Assembly (NCBI RefSeq): GCF_004193775.1
Contig: NC_041004.1
Location: 33,938,411-34,002,410, forward strand
Length of the DNA: 64,000 bases
From: Glycine soja
Taxonomy: Eukaryota > Streptophyta > Magnoliopsida > Fabales > Fabaceae
Direction: 5' to 3'
The notes beneath the pieces are model-generated. The model was not told the DNA's origin. It saw only the letters and a program-made list of their open reading frames with translations, and did not search any database. A program made the translations under genes and the position numbers. This document shows positions 1-11,811 of the stretch, piece after piece (positions within the stretch are counted from its first letter, which is position 1; each line of letters begins with the position of its first letter).

Positions 1-1141
1 CCCTTCGACAGGAGGACGAGGTGAAATAAAAAGGGGCGTCTTCCAAAAAGGAAAACTCGTGGGAGTCACCACCAATGTTTATTTGAGGAAAACGTTAGAA
101 AAACAAAAAAAGAGGTTTGCAAATTTTGAAAATAAGGGTTCGGAAGTTGTTTGCGCATAGGGAAGGTATTAGCACCCCACGTGCCCGTCCCATGGGATGG
201 CAACCTTTAATCGAGTGTGCAAAAAACGTGACTTCAAAATTATTTGGTTTCCCTTTTTATATTTTTTTTTTGGGATCAACAAGGGTGTTGCCCTTGCTCC
301 TACGTATCCTCAGGTGCGATGAGGAATTCAGACCTACGTAGTTCTTTAAAGCGAGAAAGTTGTGTGTTGAATTGGTTTTAGGCTTTTGAAAGATTCATTT
401 TAACTAACAAAAACAAGAAGAGGTGGTTAAGGCGTTGGACCTTGAACAATCTCAAGTGACTTTAATGGAGATAAATTCAGTTATATGTTGATTTTATCTT
501 GGTTTTGTTCATTAACTTTCAATCTCTTTAAAAGACGACTTACAACACTAATGATCGGTTAAAATTTACTTTACAAAAGAAAAAAGGTTACCGATGATAG
601 AAGAAGGAGATGAAGATACACAAAACAACAAAGAGGACCCCTAAGGGTGCATAGATCGTGTTCAAATCTCTAAGAAAAAACACTAACCGAATGGCAAACG
701 AAGAACACGTAGCGAGAAACGGCATAAGGACTGATTATGGTCATGATTCGGTAGCGCTTCGGCCTCGTTTTCCTCTTCTTCCTTCTTCTTCTCTCTGATT
801 TCTCTCAATTCCTTCAATACTCAATGTTAGAACCCCTTCCTCAGCCCTCCTTCACACCTATAGCAAAAGATGGCATTTGGGACCATGGCAGCTCGCCCAG
901 GCAAGCTGGTTCCTTCAGTCCTAAGCAATTTGGGGGCCTCGGCTAGCCTAGGCGAGCCAGGGTCCAGAAAACTCCCTAAAATGACCCTTTTGCCCCTCCT
1001 TTCGGTATCTTTCGCATCCTTGACCAAAATATCGAACGATCTTTCGTCTTGTGCGGTAAATGGTGTCGAACAACACAATTCGGTTAGTGAGAATCAAAAC
1101 ATCAGTAAATGATAGTCCCCGGATGAAATTAGGGTCTAACA
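1..1141 (-). mobile_element. LTR-retrotransposon fragment, Ogre/gypsy-like LTR debris
   Basis: Non-coding sequence resembling the LTR and leader of legume Ogre-like gypsy elements, by recall. Examples are the stretch around 130-210, with 'gcatagggaaggtattagc' followed by a GC-richer segment, and the end at 1141. Read on the minus strand, that end begins TGTTAGACCCTAATTTC, a typical LTR start. The short open frames here have no recognisable protein. The LTR edge abuts the OTU relic at 1147 and probably truncated it. The other end lies outside the window. Confidence 0.5.
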
Positions 1142-1146
1142 AGAAG

Positions 1147-1870
1147 ATGCTAACGTTTGATCAAATTCATCCATGCATTCAGGATTTCATTGAAAACATT
1201 GTCGATGTCAAAGCTAATGGTAATTGTGGATATCATATAATTTTTACCTTATTAGGTATGGGTGAAGATTCATGGTCTTTGGTTTGTAATCATTTGTTGA
1301 AAGAACTTGGACAAATGGTCTGATGAGTATATAGAATTACTTGGTGGCATAGATAGATATGAGCAATTAAAGCAAACCCTACTTATTGATGGGTTATCCA
1401 TAATATATTAGTTTTTTGTGATGTATTCATGGATAAATATTTTTTGAATAATACTGATTAAAATAGTTGTGTGCAGGTAACCATGAATAAGTGGATGAAT
1501 ATTATTGATATGGGTCATGTGATCGCATCAAGGTATAACGTAATCCTTGTCTCTCTTTCTCTCCAACAAAGCATGTCATTTTTCTCTCTTAGAAGTCAAT
1601 CACCGAGAGATAGTTTTGTTCATTGCATTATATGTATTGGTCATGTGTATAACAATCATTTTGTTCAGGTGTAGCAATGATAATGACGCTCATTAATTTT
1701 TGTATTATAACATGTGTTATGAACATTGAATGTGTACTTGCCATTGTAACATGTATTTTTAAGAGATGGTCGTCCCATACCATCAACAACTTTGTTGTGG
1801 TCAACGCAATGTCATTATCAAACAAAACAATGGCCTACTCCTTATATTAGTCGAATGCACCATAAACCAA
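1147..1870 (+). pseudogene. OTU-domain cysteine-protease-like gene, transposon-associated, broken
   Basis: Three pieces in different frames read as one OTU-like protein. Piece one, from 1147, includes DVKANGNCGYH and LLGMGEDSWSLV. Piece two, about 1322-1395, includes SDEYIELLGGIDRYEQL after a frame change. Piece three, 1474-1674, runs from VTMNKWMNIIDMGHVIASRY to HFVQV. A fourth scrap near 1790-1862 reads LLWSTQCHYQTKQWPTPYIS. The OTU core motif D-G-x-C is N-G-N-C here, so a conserved Asp is changed. Frameshifts, a stop after HFVQV and about 110 bases of unrelated filler before the last scrap make it non-functional. OTU proteins of this type are carried by plant Mutator-like transposons, so I read it as TE-derived. 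An LTR fragment abuts its 5' side. Confidence 0.7.
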
Positions 1871-1989
1871 TTACATGAGGTTGATCAAACAACATGATTT
1901 AGGAGAAGATTGAACATTTTGTTATTGTTTACTTGTTTATAACTTACATAGTTGTACTGCCATGGATAATGCATGTAACACTTTATTAT

Positions 1990-3471
1990 CATATTTGTGT
2001 AATGAACACAATGTTTGTTTTTTATCGAACATAATAGTCAAATACAAAATAAACACATGGTTTCCTCTTTGGTTGGTGTCTAACAATAGAGGAACCCCAT
2101 CTAATATGTCCAAAAAATAGTGAAACGAGCTCAAATTATTTGAAAGCATGGTGATCACCATAAGGTATCTAGCAAACAACATCTGATGTCAGCTTATCCA
2201 AGTGCTTACTATAGGTCGTCACAAGTAATGTCTTCTCATACTTCCAGCGACAAACACATGGTTTCCTCTCATAGTAATCCTCATCAACAATAATATTTCT
2301 AATTTTAGGGAAATGCTCATAGATCCAAGACTACACATATTAAAAAATACCAATAAGAATTCTAATCAATAGTACATATAAAGTTTAAAAGAAATAACTG
2401 ATAAAAATCAATATAATTACCTGCAAAATGTTTAGTCGAATGCTTGGATGCGACATTTAGATTCTCATACATATGGACTAGTGCAACTGCTCCCCATGAA
2501 AACCCTCCAAATTGATTAAGGTCACAAAATGTGTCCAAGAATATCACACTGATATGCGTGACACTCTTGTTAGCGAATAGTGTGCAACCTACAAGATGCA
2601 ACATATATGCTCGAGCAGTTAGTGTTCATTGTCTTGCATCACATTTGCTATGATAAACATCTCGCAGCCAGGCTAGGCGAACATATGCCCCTCTACATTG
2701 CTCAATCTCATCTTTTGCATCTTGTATACTCATTTCAAGAAACTAAACTAACAAGTCAACAACCTGCTCTACATTAATTGCATCAAAGGTATAGAAGGCA
2801 CTTGTAATGGGTAGATGTAATAATGATGCCACATCATCAAGGGTTATACTCAGCTCTCTTATGGGTTGATGGAAATTGTTAGTTTTATTGTTCCACCTCT
2901 CCGCAAAAGCAAATAAAAGTCCTTTGTCACCTGTCTCCAATGAATATGTAATCAAAGAACTAAATCCTGTAGTAGCCACTATGACTTCAATCTTGGGTGC
3001 AGGCCTTCCAAATTTCTCCACCTTCCTTTCATGAGAGACCAACTTCAACTCAGTATGTTCTTAAAAATAATTAAAATTATTCATGTAAATTAAAATGATA
3101 AATAATTATTTAAATAAGTTTTAATTAAACAAATAACTACCTCTCATGTCCACACTTTGGCTGCCACATGATCAACATATGACATCAACACTGATGTATC
3201 TTGGGACCCACCTAGAAAACCCTGTGAATCACCACCTACATCCTCTGTAACTATATTGTGAGGCTCCTCATAAGGCTCATCAGCAACATTATCCACATTC
3301 TCAACATCCTTTGCAACATCTATAGTTGTTCGTTTTCTACGTGTCGATGTAGCCAGCCTTCGATGCTAAGGGACTTTTTCCTCATCACCACTAACATATC
3401 TACCTAAGGATCTTCCTAAAACTCTGTCTAAAGTCCAACGCAACCATTTGGTTTTAACCATAGTTGAGTTT
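1990..3471 (-). pseudogene. MAIN-LIKE plant mobile domain (PMD) protein, broken
   Basis: Reads leftward from an ATG at 3471 (MVKTKWLRWTLDRVLGRSLG). The PMD core includes KFGRPAPKIEVIVATTGFSS, SITLDDVASLLHLPIT, YVRLAWLRDVYHSKCDAR, LHLVGCTLFANKS and GGFSWGAVALVHMY. After a likely intron at about 2340-2420 it continues with SWIYEHFPKIRNI and DVVC-stop-IPYGDHHAF. Stops interrupt it: TAG after EEKVP (near 3370), one after VDLLV (near 2743), TGA where a Trp is expected (near 2625), and several after 2200. PMD proteins (MAIN/MAIL1 family) occur both as host nuclear proteins and as passengers of MULE or gypsy elements. The OTU relic faces it, so a transposon copy is the better reading. Confidence 0.8.
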
Positions 3472-4537
3472 CATATTTCACAAAAATGTTTTCATTTTGT
3501 TACTCAAAAACTAATTAAAAAGTAACTAATAAATATTCTAAAACCCTACTGTATTATTAAATGTAGTATATTTTAACAAATGTAATAAATAAAATTTAAA
3601 TTAACTTTAAATGATTAATCTAGCAAACTAAAATATATCATCAAAATCCAACTACAATTTTATTTTAAATATTTTATAAATTACCATTTAATAATTCATA
3701 AATAAGTATTTAATTATTTTATAAATAACTATATTAATACTTTTATATATTCATAAAAAATGTAGAAATTCATTTTTAAAATTTTTAAACTTCAAATCAC
3801 TATTTCTAGCAAACTAAAATATATGACCAAAATCAAAGCACCATTTTTTAAATTTTTTTATAAATAAATATTTTAATCCTTTTATATATGTATAAATGAA
3901 TGAAGAAATTTATTTTTATATTTTTTTATACTTCAAATCACTATTTATATACATATTTAATAGTATTAATGTAATAATATTTATACAAATATATTAATAA
4001 ACAAAATTTTCTTATACAATATTACCTATTTTGTTTAAATAAATACATTATAAAAATTTGGAATTTTTTTATTTAATTATTTTATAAATAACTATTTTAA
4101 ATATACAAAATTATAAAAATAATTATTTATAAAATAATTAAATAACAACAAAATTTATACATTGATTTTTAAACCAACAAAATTATTAAATAAAATATTT
4201 AAAATTAACAAACATACGGATTGACAATCTATATTGTGCATATGGAGTCCAAAAAATAAAAACTCATTGTCAATGACACAATGCTACTCATGGCAGTGGA
4301 GGAGAGGAGACTCATGGAGGAGGAGAAGAGTGTTGCCGAGGAGAAACCACAAAAAACGCAAATGAACAACACTTGGATGGTGTATTTGAGCTTTTAAGTA
4401 AAGGGCAAAATTGGTATTTCACTTATTTAGCGGGGTGTAGAAGAAAATTGAATAGTGCATGAAGAATATTCCTAAAAATTTACAACTAATGCCCAAAATA
4501 AATTCAATAAAAAACAAAATTACTATAAAAAAAAAAG
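3472..4537. other. AT-rich spacer without recognised genes
   Basis: Strongly AT-rich, with many short poly-A and poly-T runs and no open frame that looks like protein. A GC-richer patch at about 4270-4400 encodes nothing I recognise. It may be the upstream region of the PMD relic or the tail of its transposon, but no terminal inverted repeat was identified. Confidence 0.5.
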
Positions 4538-5468
4538 GACCTTGCTATTTATACTCCCATTTTTTAAATTCACCTCTATACCCTCCTTTTTACCTCCCAA
4601 CTACCCATTATACCATTTTCCCTTACAGATGTACACTTCTTTTACTTCCCAAAAATATATTTGTACAATTAAATATACCTATTATGAAAACATATATCTG
4701 GAACTATATTTTATAGTTCCAGAGATGCACTTTTGAAATGGTATATGTTTTCTAGAAAGACATTTTCAATAATAACAAATCATATCTCAATCAAAGTACT
4801 TAAGATTTGTTGATGGTTGAGATCTGAATCGTTGATGTTGACTTGGATTAGAAAATGAATGAACACACTTAAAGGAAAAAAAATCATCGTCAAAAGCTTT
4901 ACTTTACAACTAAGGTCTATAATAGATGAAGTTAGTCATGAACATACCTTAAAACATAGTATCATATGAAAGAAAACACAAAATATTGTGTGCTATTGAT
5001 AAAACATGGTATTATATAATGAATATATGGTGAAAATGATTTAAAATTAGGGTTTAAAGAATAATAAAAATAGAATAAAAATAAGATTTTAGATAGGATT
5101 TAAAAAATCTTAATAATAGAATAAAAATAAGACTAACAAACATGAGTCTAAGATAAGCGTTTTTCTTTGTCAATGATTTTTTTTGTATTTCTCATCAACA
5201 ATCTTGATTCCTAAGTGATATTTTATTAAAAAAAACATTCTAGAAGTATATCTCTAAAACTATAATTTCTGGAAATATATATCTTGAGAACTATAAATTA
5301 TAATTTTGGAGATATATTTTTAAAATATGTATATTTAATTCTGGAAATACATTTCCAGAAAGCAAAGGGTTGTACATCTTTAAGGGAAAGGGTATAATGG
5401 GTAGTTGGGAGGTAGAAAGGAGAATGGGGAGGTACTTAGAAAATGGGGGCATAAATAGCAAGAGCCTA
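4538..5468. mobile_element. Small terminal-inverted-repeat element, non-autonomous
   Basis: About 120 bases at 4538-4665 recur inverted at about 5345-5468. Left: cttgctatttatactcccat, then acctcccaactacccattat. The reverse complement of the right end gives cttgctatttatgcccccat, then the identical acctcccaactacccattat. The roughly 680 bases between are AT-rich and non-coding. This is a MITE or small MULE-like structure. The exact ends and target duplication could not be fixed. Confidence 0.65.
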
Positions 5469-5519
5469 AAACAACTGCAGAGTTGAAGTCTAGAATGGAA
5501 ATTAGTAACAAGATGCAAT

Positions 5520-8500
5520 CAAACTGGGCCCTACGTAAAGCCTTTACCCAGAGCAAATGTTATTAGGCTGTTACTTCCTATACTACCGAATTAGCTTCTT
5601 GCACCCGTAGGAAAGTCAAAACACAATAATTGGATAATAATGCCCTTAGTCCCTCTTATACTCATTAGGCACCCAGAAATAATCCTAGCACCTCCTTTCC
5701 TTATTATAATTTTGCCTTGCCGAAGTAGCTCTCTCACTTTCTCTTTATCCTTTCCCTTTTCCATTTGTGTGCCTTTGCCTAGCTATCACCGCCATTAATG
5801 AAGTAGAGGATAATTTAACTACCATCACAACTTGTCCTTGTCGTTCAAGAAGTCGTTTTAGGCAAGTTGTTATGGGTTACATTTTTTTTCTCACAGCAAC
5901 CACTTTTTTTTGTTGTTGTTTGGATTAACCAATATGGAATTTAAAGCCTTGTCTCGAACTGTCATTTTATTATGGGTATTCCATAAATGTATTCTTGAAT
6001 ACTTGCTTATTTCAGAATATTACAAATATATTCTGAAATAGGTATTCTAGAATACATATCTAAATTATCAATGATAATTTAGAGCATCATAAGCTACAAA
6101 TATTCTGAAACGTTTTTCTCTCTATATTATATTAATTCTAAGTTTGGGTCTTGCATCATTGGTGACACTAATGATGGTTTGTAGGATTTAAAATGAGTTG
6201 AGATTAGTCGAGCTTGATTCAGCTTGAAATTTGACTCAAGTTCAATATGAATCTATATTTTTAGTTTGAATTTGATTCGATTTAAATTCGTGAACACTTT
6301 GTTAGCTTGACTCAATTTAAAATTATAATTATCTCACATATTTTTATTTATTTATTTTATGCACAAAAAAATAACTATATCAATTTAATAATATTAAATA
6401 TATTACTATATATGTAGATGCTAAATTTATAATTATTGTACATGCTTTTGTTTATGCATTTCATAAAATATATATTAAATTAACTATAAATAATTATAAG
6501 AATTTAATAATATAAAATATTTAATATATACATAGATAAATAGATAGATCTAGATATAAATAGATAGATTTATATATCAAGTTAGTTCACGAGTCAATCG
6601 AATCTAGTTATATATAGTTCAAGCTCAACTCTTTAACGAGCATAACTTTAAACTCAAATTTAACTCATTTGGTTCTTACATTAAATTTAATGAATCAACT
6701 GTCAAATCAAATTTCAAAATTTGAGTTGGTTTAATTCATTAATGTTGTCAGACCTAATTGTTTGTTGATCTATCTTTATTATAAAATTTATTCTCTGAAC
6801 AGGTTAATTGTTATTGTGAAATGTACAAGTCTCATTGTAATCTTTCAATACTTTATAATTGACTTTCATGTTATACTGGTTTGATCGAACTTCAAGTGAC
6901 GAAGGGACAAGGAGCAAGAGAAACAAGAAGGAACACTGGGATGAAGGACTAAGTCAAGAGAAAGAAAAATAGAAAGTTGTAAGAATTAAGGGTGTAAAGA
7001 CAGAAATTATAAGAAGGGATAAAATTACAATTTAACCAAAAATTCTTTTTAAGACATTTTTTTTTTTGTCGGATAAGAGTTTTCAAAGGGAAGGTTTTAT
7101 ACACAAACAATAATAGACGATAATTAATCAACAGAGTTTTGTAGAAAGTTCTTTAAAAAATGTTGTTTTTGTTTTTATCCCCTTAATTAATTTTGGTTTC
7201 TTTCATTTTACTCTTTTTCAGGTAGGTTTGATTCGTTTAAAATATGATATTAGACAAGATAAGAAAAACAACACAAGATAAAAATATAAGTTACATAATA
7301 TTTTTTTATCTTGCATATAGTTTAACGAATAATAGAAAATATAAGTGACATAATATAAAATTCAGTAAAATATTTAATATTAATTATCTTAATTCATTTT
7401 ATATTAAATTTATTGTGTTTACCAAAATAAAGAGAGATAGATTAGAATAAAAAAATCTTATGTTTCTTTTTTAAAATGATTACATAGGTTAGCTATTATT
7501 ATTTTGTTATAAAAGAGATAAAAAATATGAATATATGTGTTTTTTTAATATTTTGTACCCGAGACAAAATTTTGTCACCTATTTTTTTTAGTGACAAAAA
7601 TCTTATCCTCATTTGTTTGATTTGTTTTGTCTCATAATCTTTTTTAAATCAAACATAAAACAAAAATATTTATCTTGTTCAATATTATAATATTTTGTGA
7701 ATCAAACAAATTTCTTAATTTTTTTTTCTCTATAAGTTTTTGTTTTAATTTTCATTGGATTTAATGGAGAAATCTAACGACAGGAAAAAAAAATAAAGAA
7801 TTAAAAGCAAAATACCCTTATATTGTAGGACTAAATAATTATTAAAGTCTTTATCATTTGTTTTTTAAATTGTTTTTCCTACTCTGCACTCAATATTAAA
7901 TGAGAATTTGTACATGTCTAACAATTCATATAACAGTTGGTATATTTTTTGTGTTTATTTCTCTATTACATATCATTTGTTACCTATAAATACAAAAAAT
8001 GTTGTTGTGCATGTATATATTATTGTTTGTGTATCAGATTTCATATTAAATTATAAACAAATTCAGCGCTTCAACTTGTTGGCTAAGTAGGAACACGGCT
8101 TAATCTCTATAATATTTACACGTAATCAATACAAAAATGACTTTTAGGTAATATAATGTGATAAAAAAAGATAAAAATAAAGAAAAATGATAAATGATAA
8201 ATGTTAAATGTTAGTTAAATATTGGGAAAAGTTAATTGTGTTCAAAAATCATTTCTCTATAGATTAACCAGTGCGCCACTCATCATAAAAAAGAGAAAGT
8301 TAACAAGTGTATCGAAACCTAAAAATAAAATGCAACCGCTATGATTTGGTCGATCATCATCTTAAGTACACAGAGCAAACTCATTGCATTTCTCCTAATT
8401 AATGCCTTCTCTTCTAAGAGCTGAATTGTGCTCTAGAAAATATATTTTATTATTAGCTACATTTTGTTCGCAAGGAAACAGACAATTATCAATGCTTAAA

Positions 8501-9522
8501 CTGTGTATGGAAGATTTTTTTTTTTTTTTTATCAACGTCTGATATCCTGGGTGTGGTTAAAAGCAAAAATTAATTCCAAGTCTTTTTCTACTGATCATTA
8601 GGTGCCTAAATACCTTTTTCCCAAATAATTATTATTAAAATTAATAAACTTGCCATAATTTTCTTTGAAAGACCGTATATGTTAATATGTAACTAAATAT
8701 TAATATGTAAATGCATAGTTGCTTATATGATTTATTTATCATAATTTTGTGTGTTTTATAATTTCATATAGATATAAGTATTTTAAACAAAAATTTACTC
8801 AAATACTAACATTATTAAAGTGAATGCTTAAATTAATTTTGTGAGTCTTATAAAACTTAAAAATATGTTATTCATGATATAATGTTATTAAACAATGATT
8901 GTTTATATAATTAATGATGCTTATATAAACAATTTCACGTCACATGCTCATGAGAAAAAAAGAAACTTAAGCAAAGTTGTTTAAAGTTAAACAACTCATG
9001 TAAGCATTTTATTAGATATGTTCTAATGTATTGTAATTAAATTTCTTTGCTTGACACAGTTTGAGTATTAATATTCATCCTCATTTTTCTTTTTTTCTTT
9101 TTTAAGATTTTGTTAATCATTAAATAATATCATTATTTTTGCTATGTAATTAATATTTTAACAATTAGCATATGAACCTATTCCATTTTCATTTGTTGTT
9201 TAAATATAATTTTTAAAACATTTATACAATAAAAAAGAAATAATTCATTTAAATATATTTCTATTATATGACTCTACATATGTTGAAGTACATGATCATT
9301 TTTACAATAAAAAAAGAGAAAACAAAAGAAATTCCTTAAATTGAATTTATAAAAAGTTGAGTTGAAGAAGATCATGTCCATTATTAAATAATGATTTGTT
9401 CTTACAATTTTTCTTTTACAGTTATACATATCTACAATTAAAAAAGAATTAAGGAGGAACTAAAAGAAAAGTATATAAGGCACAAAATGAGTAATGTATA
9501 CTGCATAGATATAAAAAAAATG

Positions 9523-9571
<49 letters not shown>

Positions 9572-9692
9572 AACTCATTAATAAAGGGTTATTATAAATA
9601 TATACTTATTTTTTATTTATTTTATTTCTCTTATTTTCTCATCATATTATTTATTACATTTTTATTGTTTTTTTTCTCTACCTTTTCTTTTT
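5520..9692. other. AT-rich intergenic stretch, no gene seen
   Basis: About 4.2 kb with no reading frame that looks like a real protein and no conserved domain. It holds short A/T runs, a GATA-like run near 6535-6575 and an (AT)n tract at about 9526-9562. Likely old repeat debris. Confidence 0.55.
9526..9562. repeat. (AT)n microsatellite
   Basis: Uninterrupted alternating AT of about 18 units in the spacer. Confidence 0.9.
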
Positions 9693-10868
9693 GGCTAAAT
9701 TAAAATTTTGTTTCTCAATAAGTTTAAGTTTAAATTCACAATTTTGATCCTCTTATTTTTAAATCAAGATATTGAGTTTTTTTATTTTTAAAATAAACAA
9801 TTTTGATCATTCTGTCATCGATTATCCATTGTCAAATATTGACTTTGATATATTATATTAATGCTCAGAGGAACTTATTTAAATGGTTGATATGACGCTT
9901 ATGTGAAAAAAAAATAAAGTGAAAAATAAAAATGTCTTAATACGAATTAAACTCATCATCCTTTATTTTTAGACAAAACAAATAAATCACTAAAACACCT
10001 TATTTGTTTAATTAGCTACACTAATAGTCAAGAGTTATTTTTTTTAAATGATCAAAATTTATAAATTAAAAAATATTTAATATTAAATTTTATTTTATAT
10101 CATTTTATACATTTTTATTTTGAATATTATACATACTTTTATTTTTATTTCATAAATTAATATTAAATTATTTACATAATTTTTTTTAAAATTTATTTTA
10201 ATATACAAATTATTTTTACTCTAATTATTTATTTAAAATTATTCATAGATAAGAAAATAAAACATTTTTTTTATTTAATTAACTATATTAACATTATTCT
10301 TTATGTATCAATAGTCAAGAGTTATTAATTTTTTCAAATTATTAAAATTTATAAACTAAAAAATATTTTAATATATAAATCTTTTTAATTTTATGTAAAT
10401 AATTTGTATATTAAAATCAATTTATAAAAAAATATGTAAATAATTTACTTATTAATTTACTAAATTTAATTATAAATTGATAAAATAAAAATAAAAATAT
10501 GTAAACTATTTAAAATAAAACATATAAAATGATATAAAATAAAAGTAAAAATATTTATATATTAAATATTTTAATTTATAAATTTTGATATTTTTTTTTA
10601 AAAAAAAAACTCTTGACTAATGATACTTAAAAAGTTAATGGTTATGTATTTAATTGTATAAAATAATTGTATTACTTATTTATTGTCCTTTCTATGAATA
10701 AAGGATTATGAGTTCAATTTTTATTAAGAAATTTTTTATTTTTTACTTTGTTTAATCTTTTTTGCGTTATGGTAACAATCTACATAAACTCTAAGGGAAC
10801 TAAATATCTTGATTTATAAATAAGGGAATCAAAATTGTGAATAGAAAAACCAAAATTATAATTTAACA
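9693..10868. mobile_element. Foldback-type element with long inverted arms
   Basis: The left arm (about 9693-10140) matches the reverse complement of the right arm (about 10420-10868) in order. Shared blocks are 'attcacaattttgat', 'aaatcaagatatt', a block with 'aaactcat' and 'atcctttatt', and 'agtcaagagtt'. The 280-base middle is AT-rich. The arms have diverged and the element is non-coding. It has the form of a non-autonomous foldback or MULE-type element. Exact ends and target duplication were not resolved. Confidence 0.6.
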
Positions 10869-11208
10869 TTTGTTTCCAAAATATTATATGAGATAGTTAA
10901 TTAGCATCCATCTCATTTTAGGATGAATATTAATTGGGGTAGAAGCAAGAAAGGTAAAATGATAGATACAATAAGTGATTGGGATTTGATGGAAAAAAAA
11001 AAAGAGAGACAAATAGAAATAGAAGGAAAAAAAAAAAAAAAGCGGTAAAAATGAGACTGAAAAGTGAGATGCATGCATGTGCTTATAATTAGTCTTGTAT
11101 TTTCTTATATGCGACATATCTCAAATACATATCAGGCACGCGTGCATGTCTTAAACTTTGAATAAGCATATATATAGAATAAAACGATATACTCTATATC
11201 CACTATAA
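10869..11208. other. AT-rich flank, no gene seen
   Basis: Low-complexity A-rich DNA between the foldback element and the MYB-CC exon. No feature recognised. Confidence 0.5.
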
Positions 11209-11556
11209 TTACTGCTTACAAATTTGTATCTCTTGCTGATCTTTTTGTGATGATCCCTCACAGGATGTGAGACAACTGTCCATGGAACAGTCATTTGCAT
11301 TTATTGGCTGGTTGTTGTTGGTTTGTGTTTGTTTCTGATGGTGGGGGCTAAATCCTTGTATCTCCTTCAGCTCTGAAAATGCTGAATTCAGGCACTGAGA
11401 GGACACTTTTGACACTACCTCTGAGAGTTGAAGTTTGGCAGCTTCAAGTCCTACTACTCCTAAGCTCTGTCTACCTAGTGTTTCCTGAGCCTTCTCCAAC
11501 ACTGCCTGAAGGTATTTTCCTTGAGCCTCAATACGTAGCTGCAGGAGTCTTTGCAC
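11209..11556 (-). pseudogene. Orphan last exon of a MYB-CC (PHR1-like) transcription factor
   Basis: The minus-strand frame starts VQRLLQLRIEAQGKYLQAVL and continues EKAQETLGRQ, then LEAAKLQLSEVVSKVSSQC, ending at a stop at 11209. This is the second half of the MYB-CC coiled-coil plus the variable C-terminus of PHR1-like (PHL) factors, which bind DNA as dimers and control phosphate-starvation and related genes. The frame is preceded by a good acceptor (attcag|gtg) at 11557, matching an intron position I recall for this family. The required upstream exons (MYB DNA-binding domain with a SHLQKYR-type motif and the start) were not found. About 260 bases upstream the sequence becomes a gypsy relic in the same orientation. 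I read it as a truncated gene whose front was lost or displaced. Confidence 0.75.
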
Positions 11557-11811
11557 CTGAATATGGGGTCAGATGGGTTTTTAGTTAGAATTTTTGTTGT
11601 CTAAAAGCTGAAATGACTTAATGTTAAGTCAATTGTTTGCATAAGTGGGTCGAGACGGAAAAATTATTATATAGTTTCTAACTATCACGTGTCCATTGTT
11701 TTGATCAATTTCTAAGTGATACAGAATTAAATTTTGACCGAAATATATAATATATTTTTTGTTTAATTCATTACCTATTTTTTTTTAAAACCTGTCGTTC
11801 AATTTTTTATT

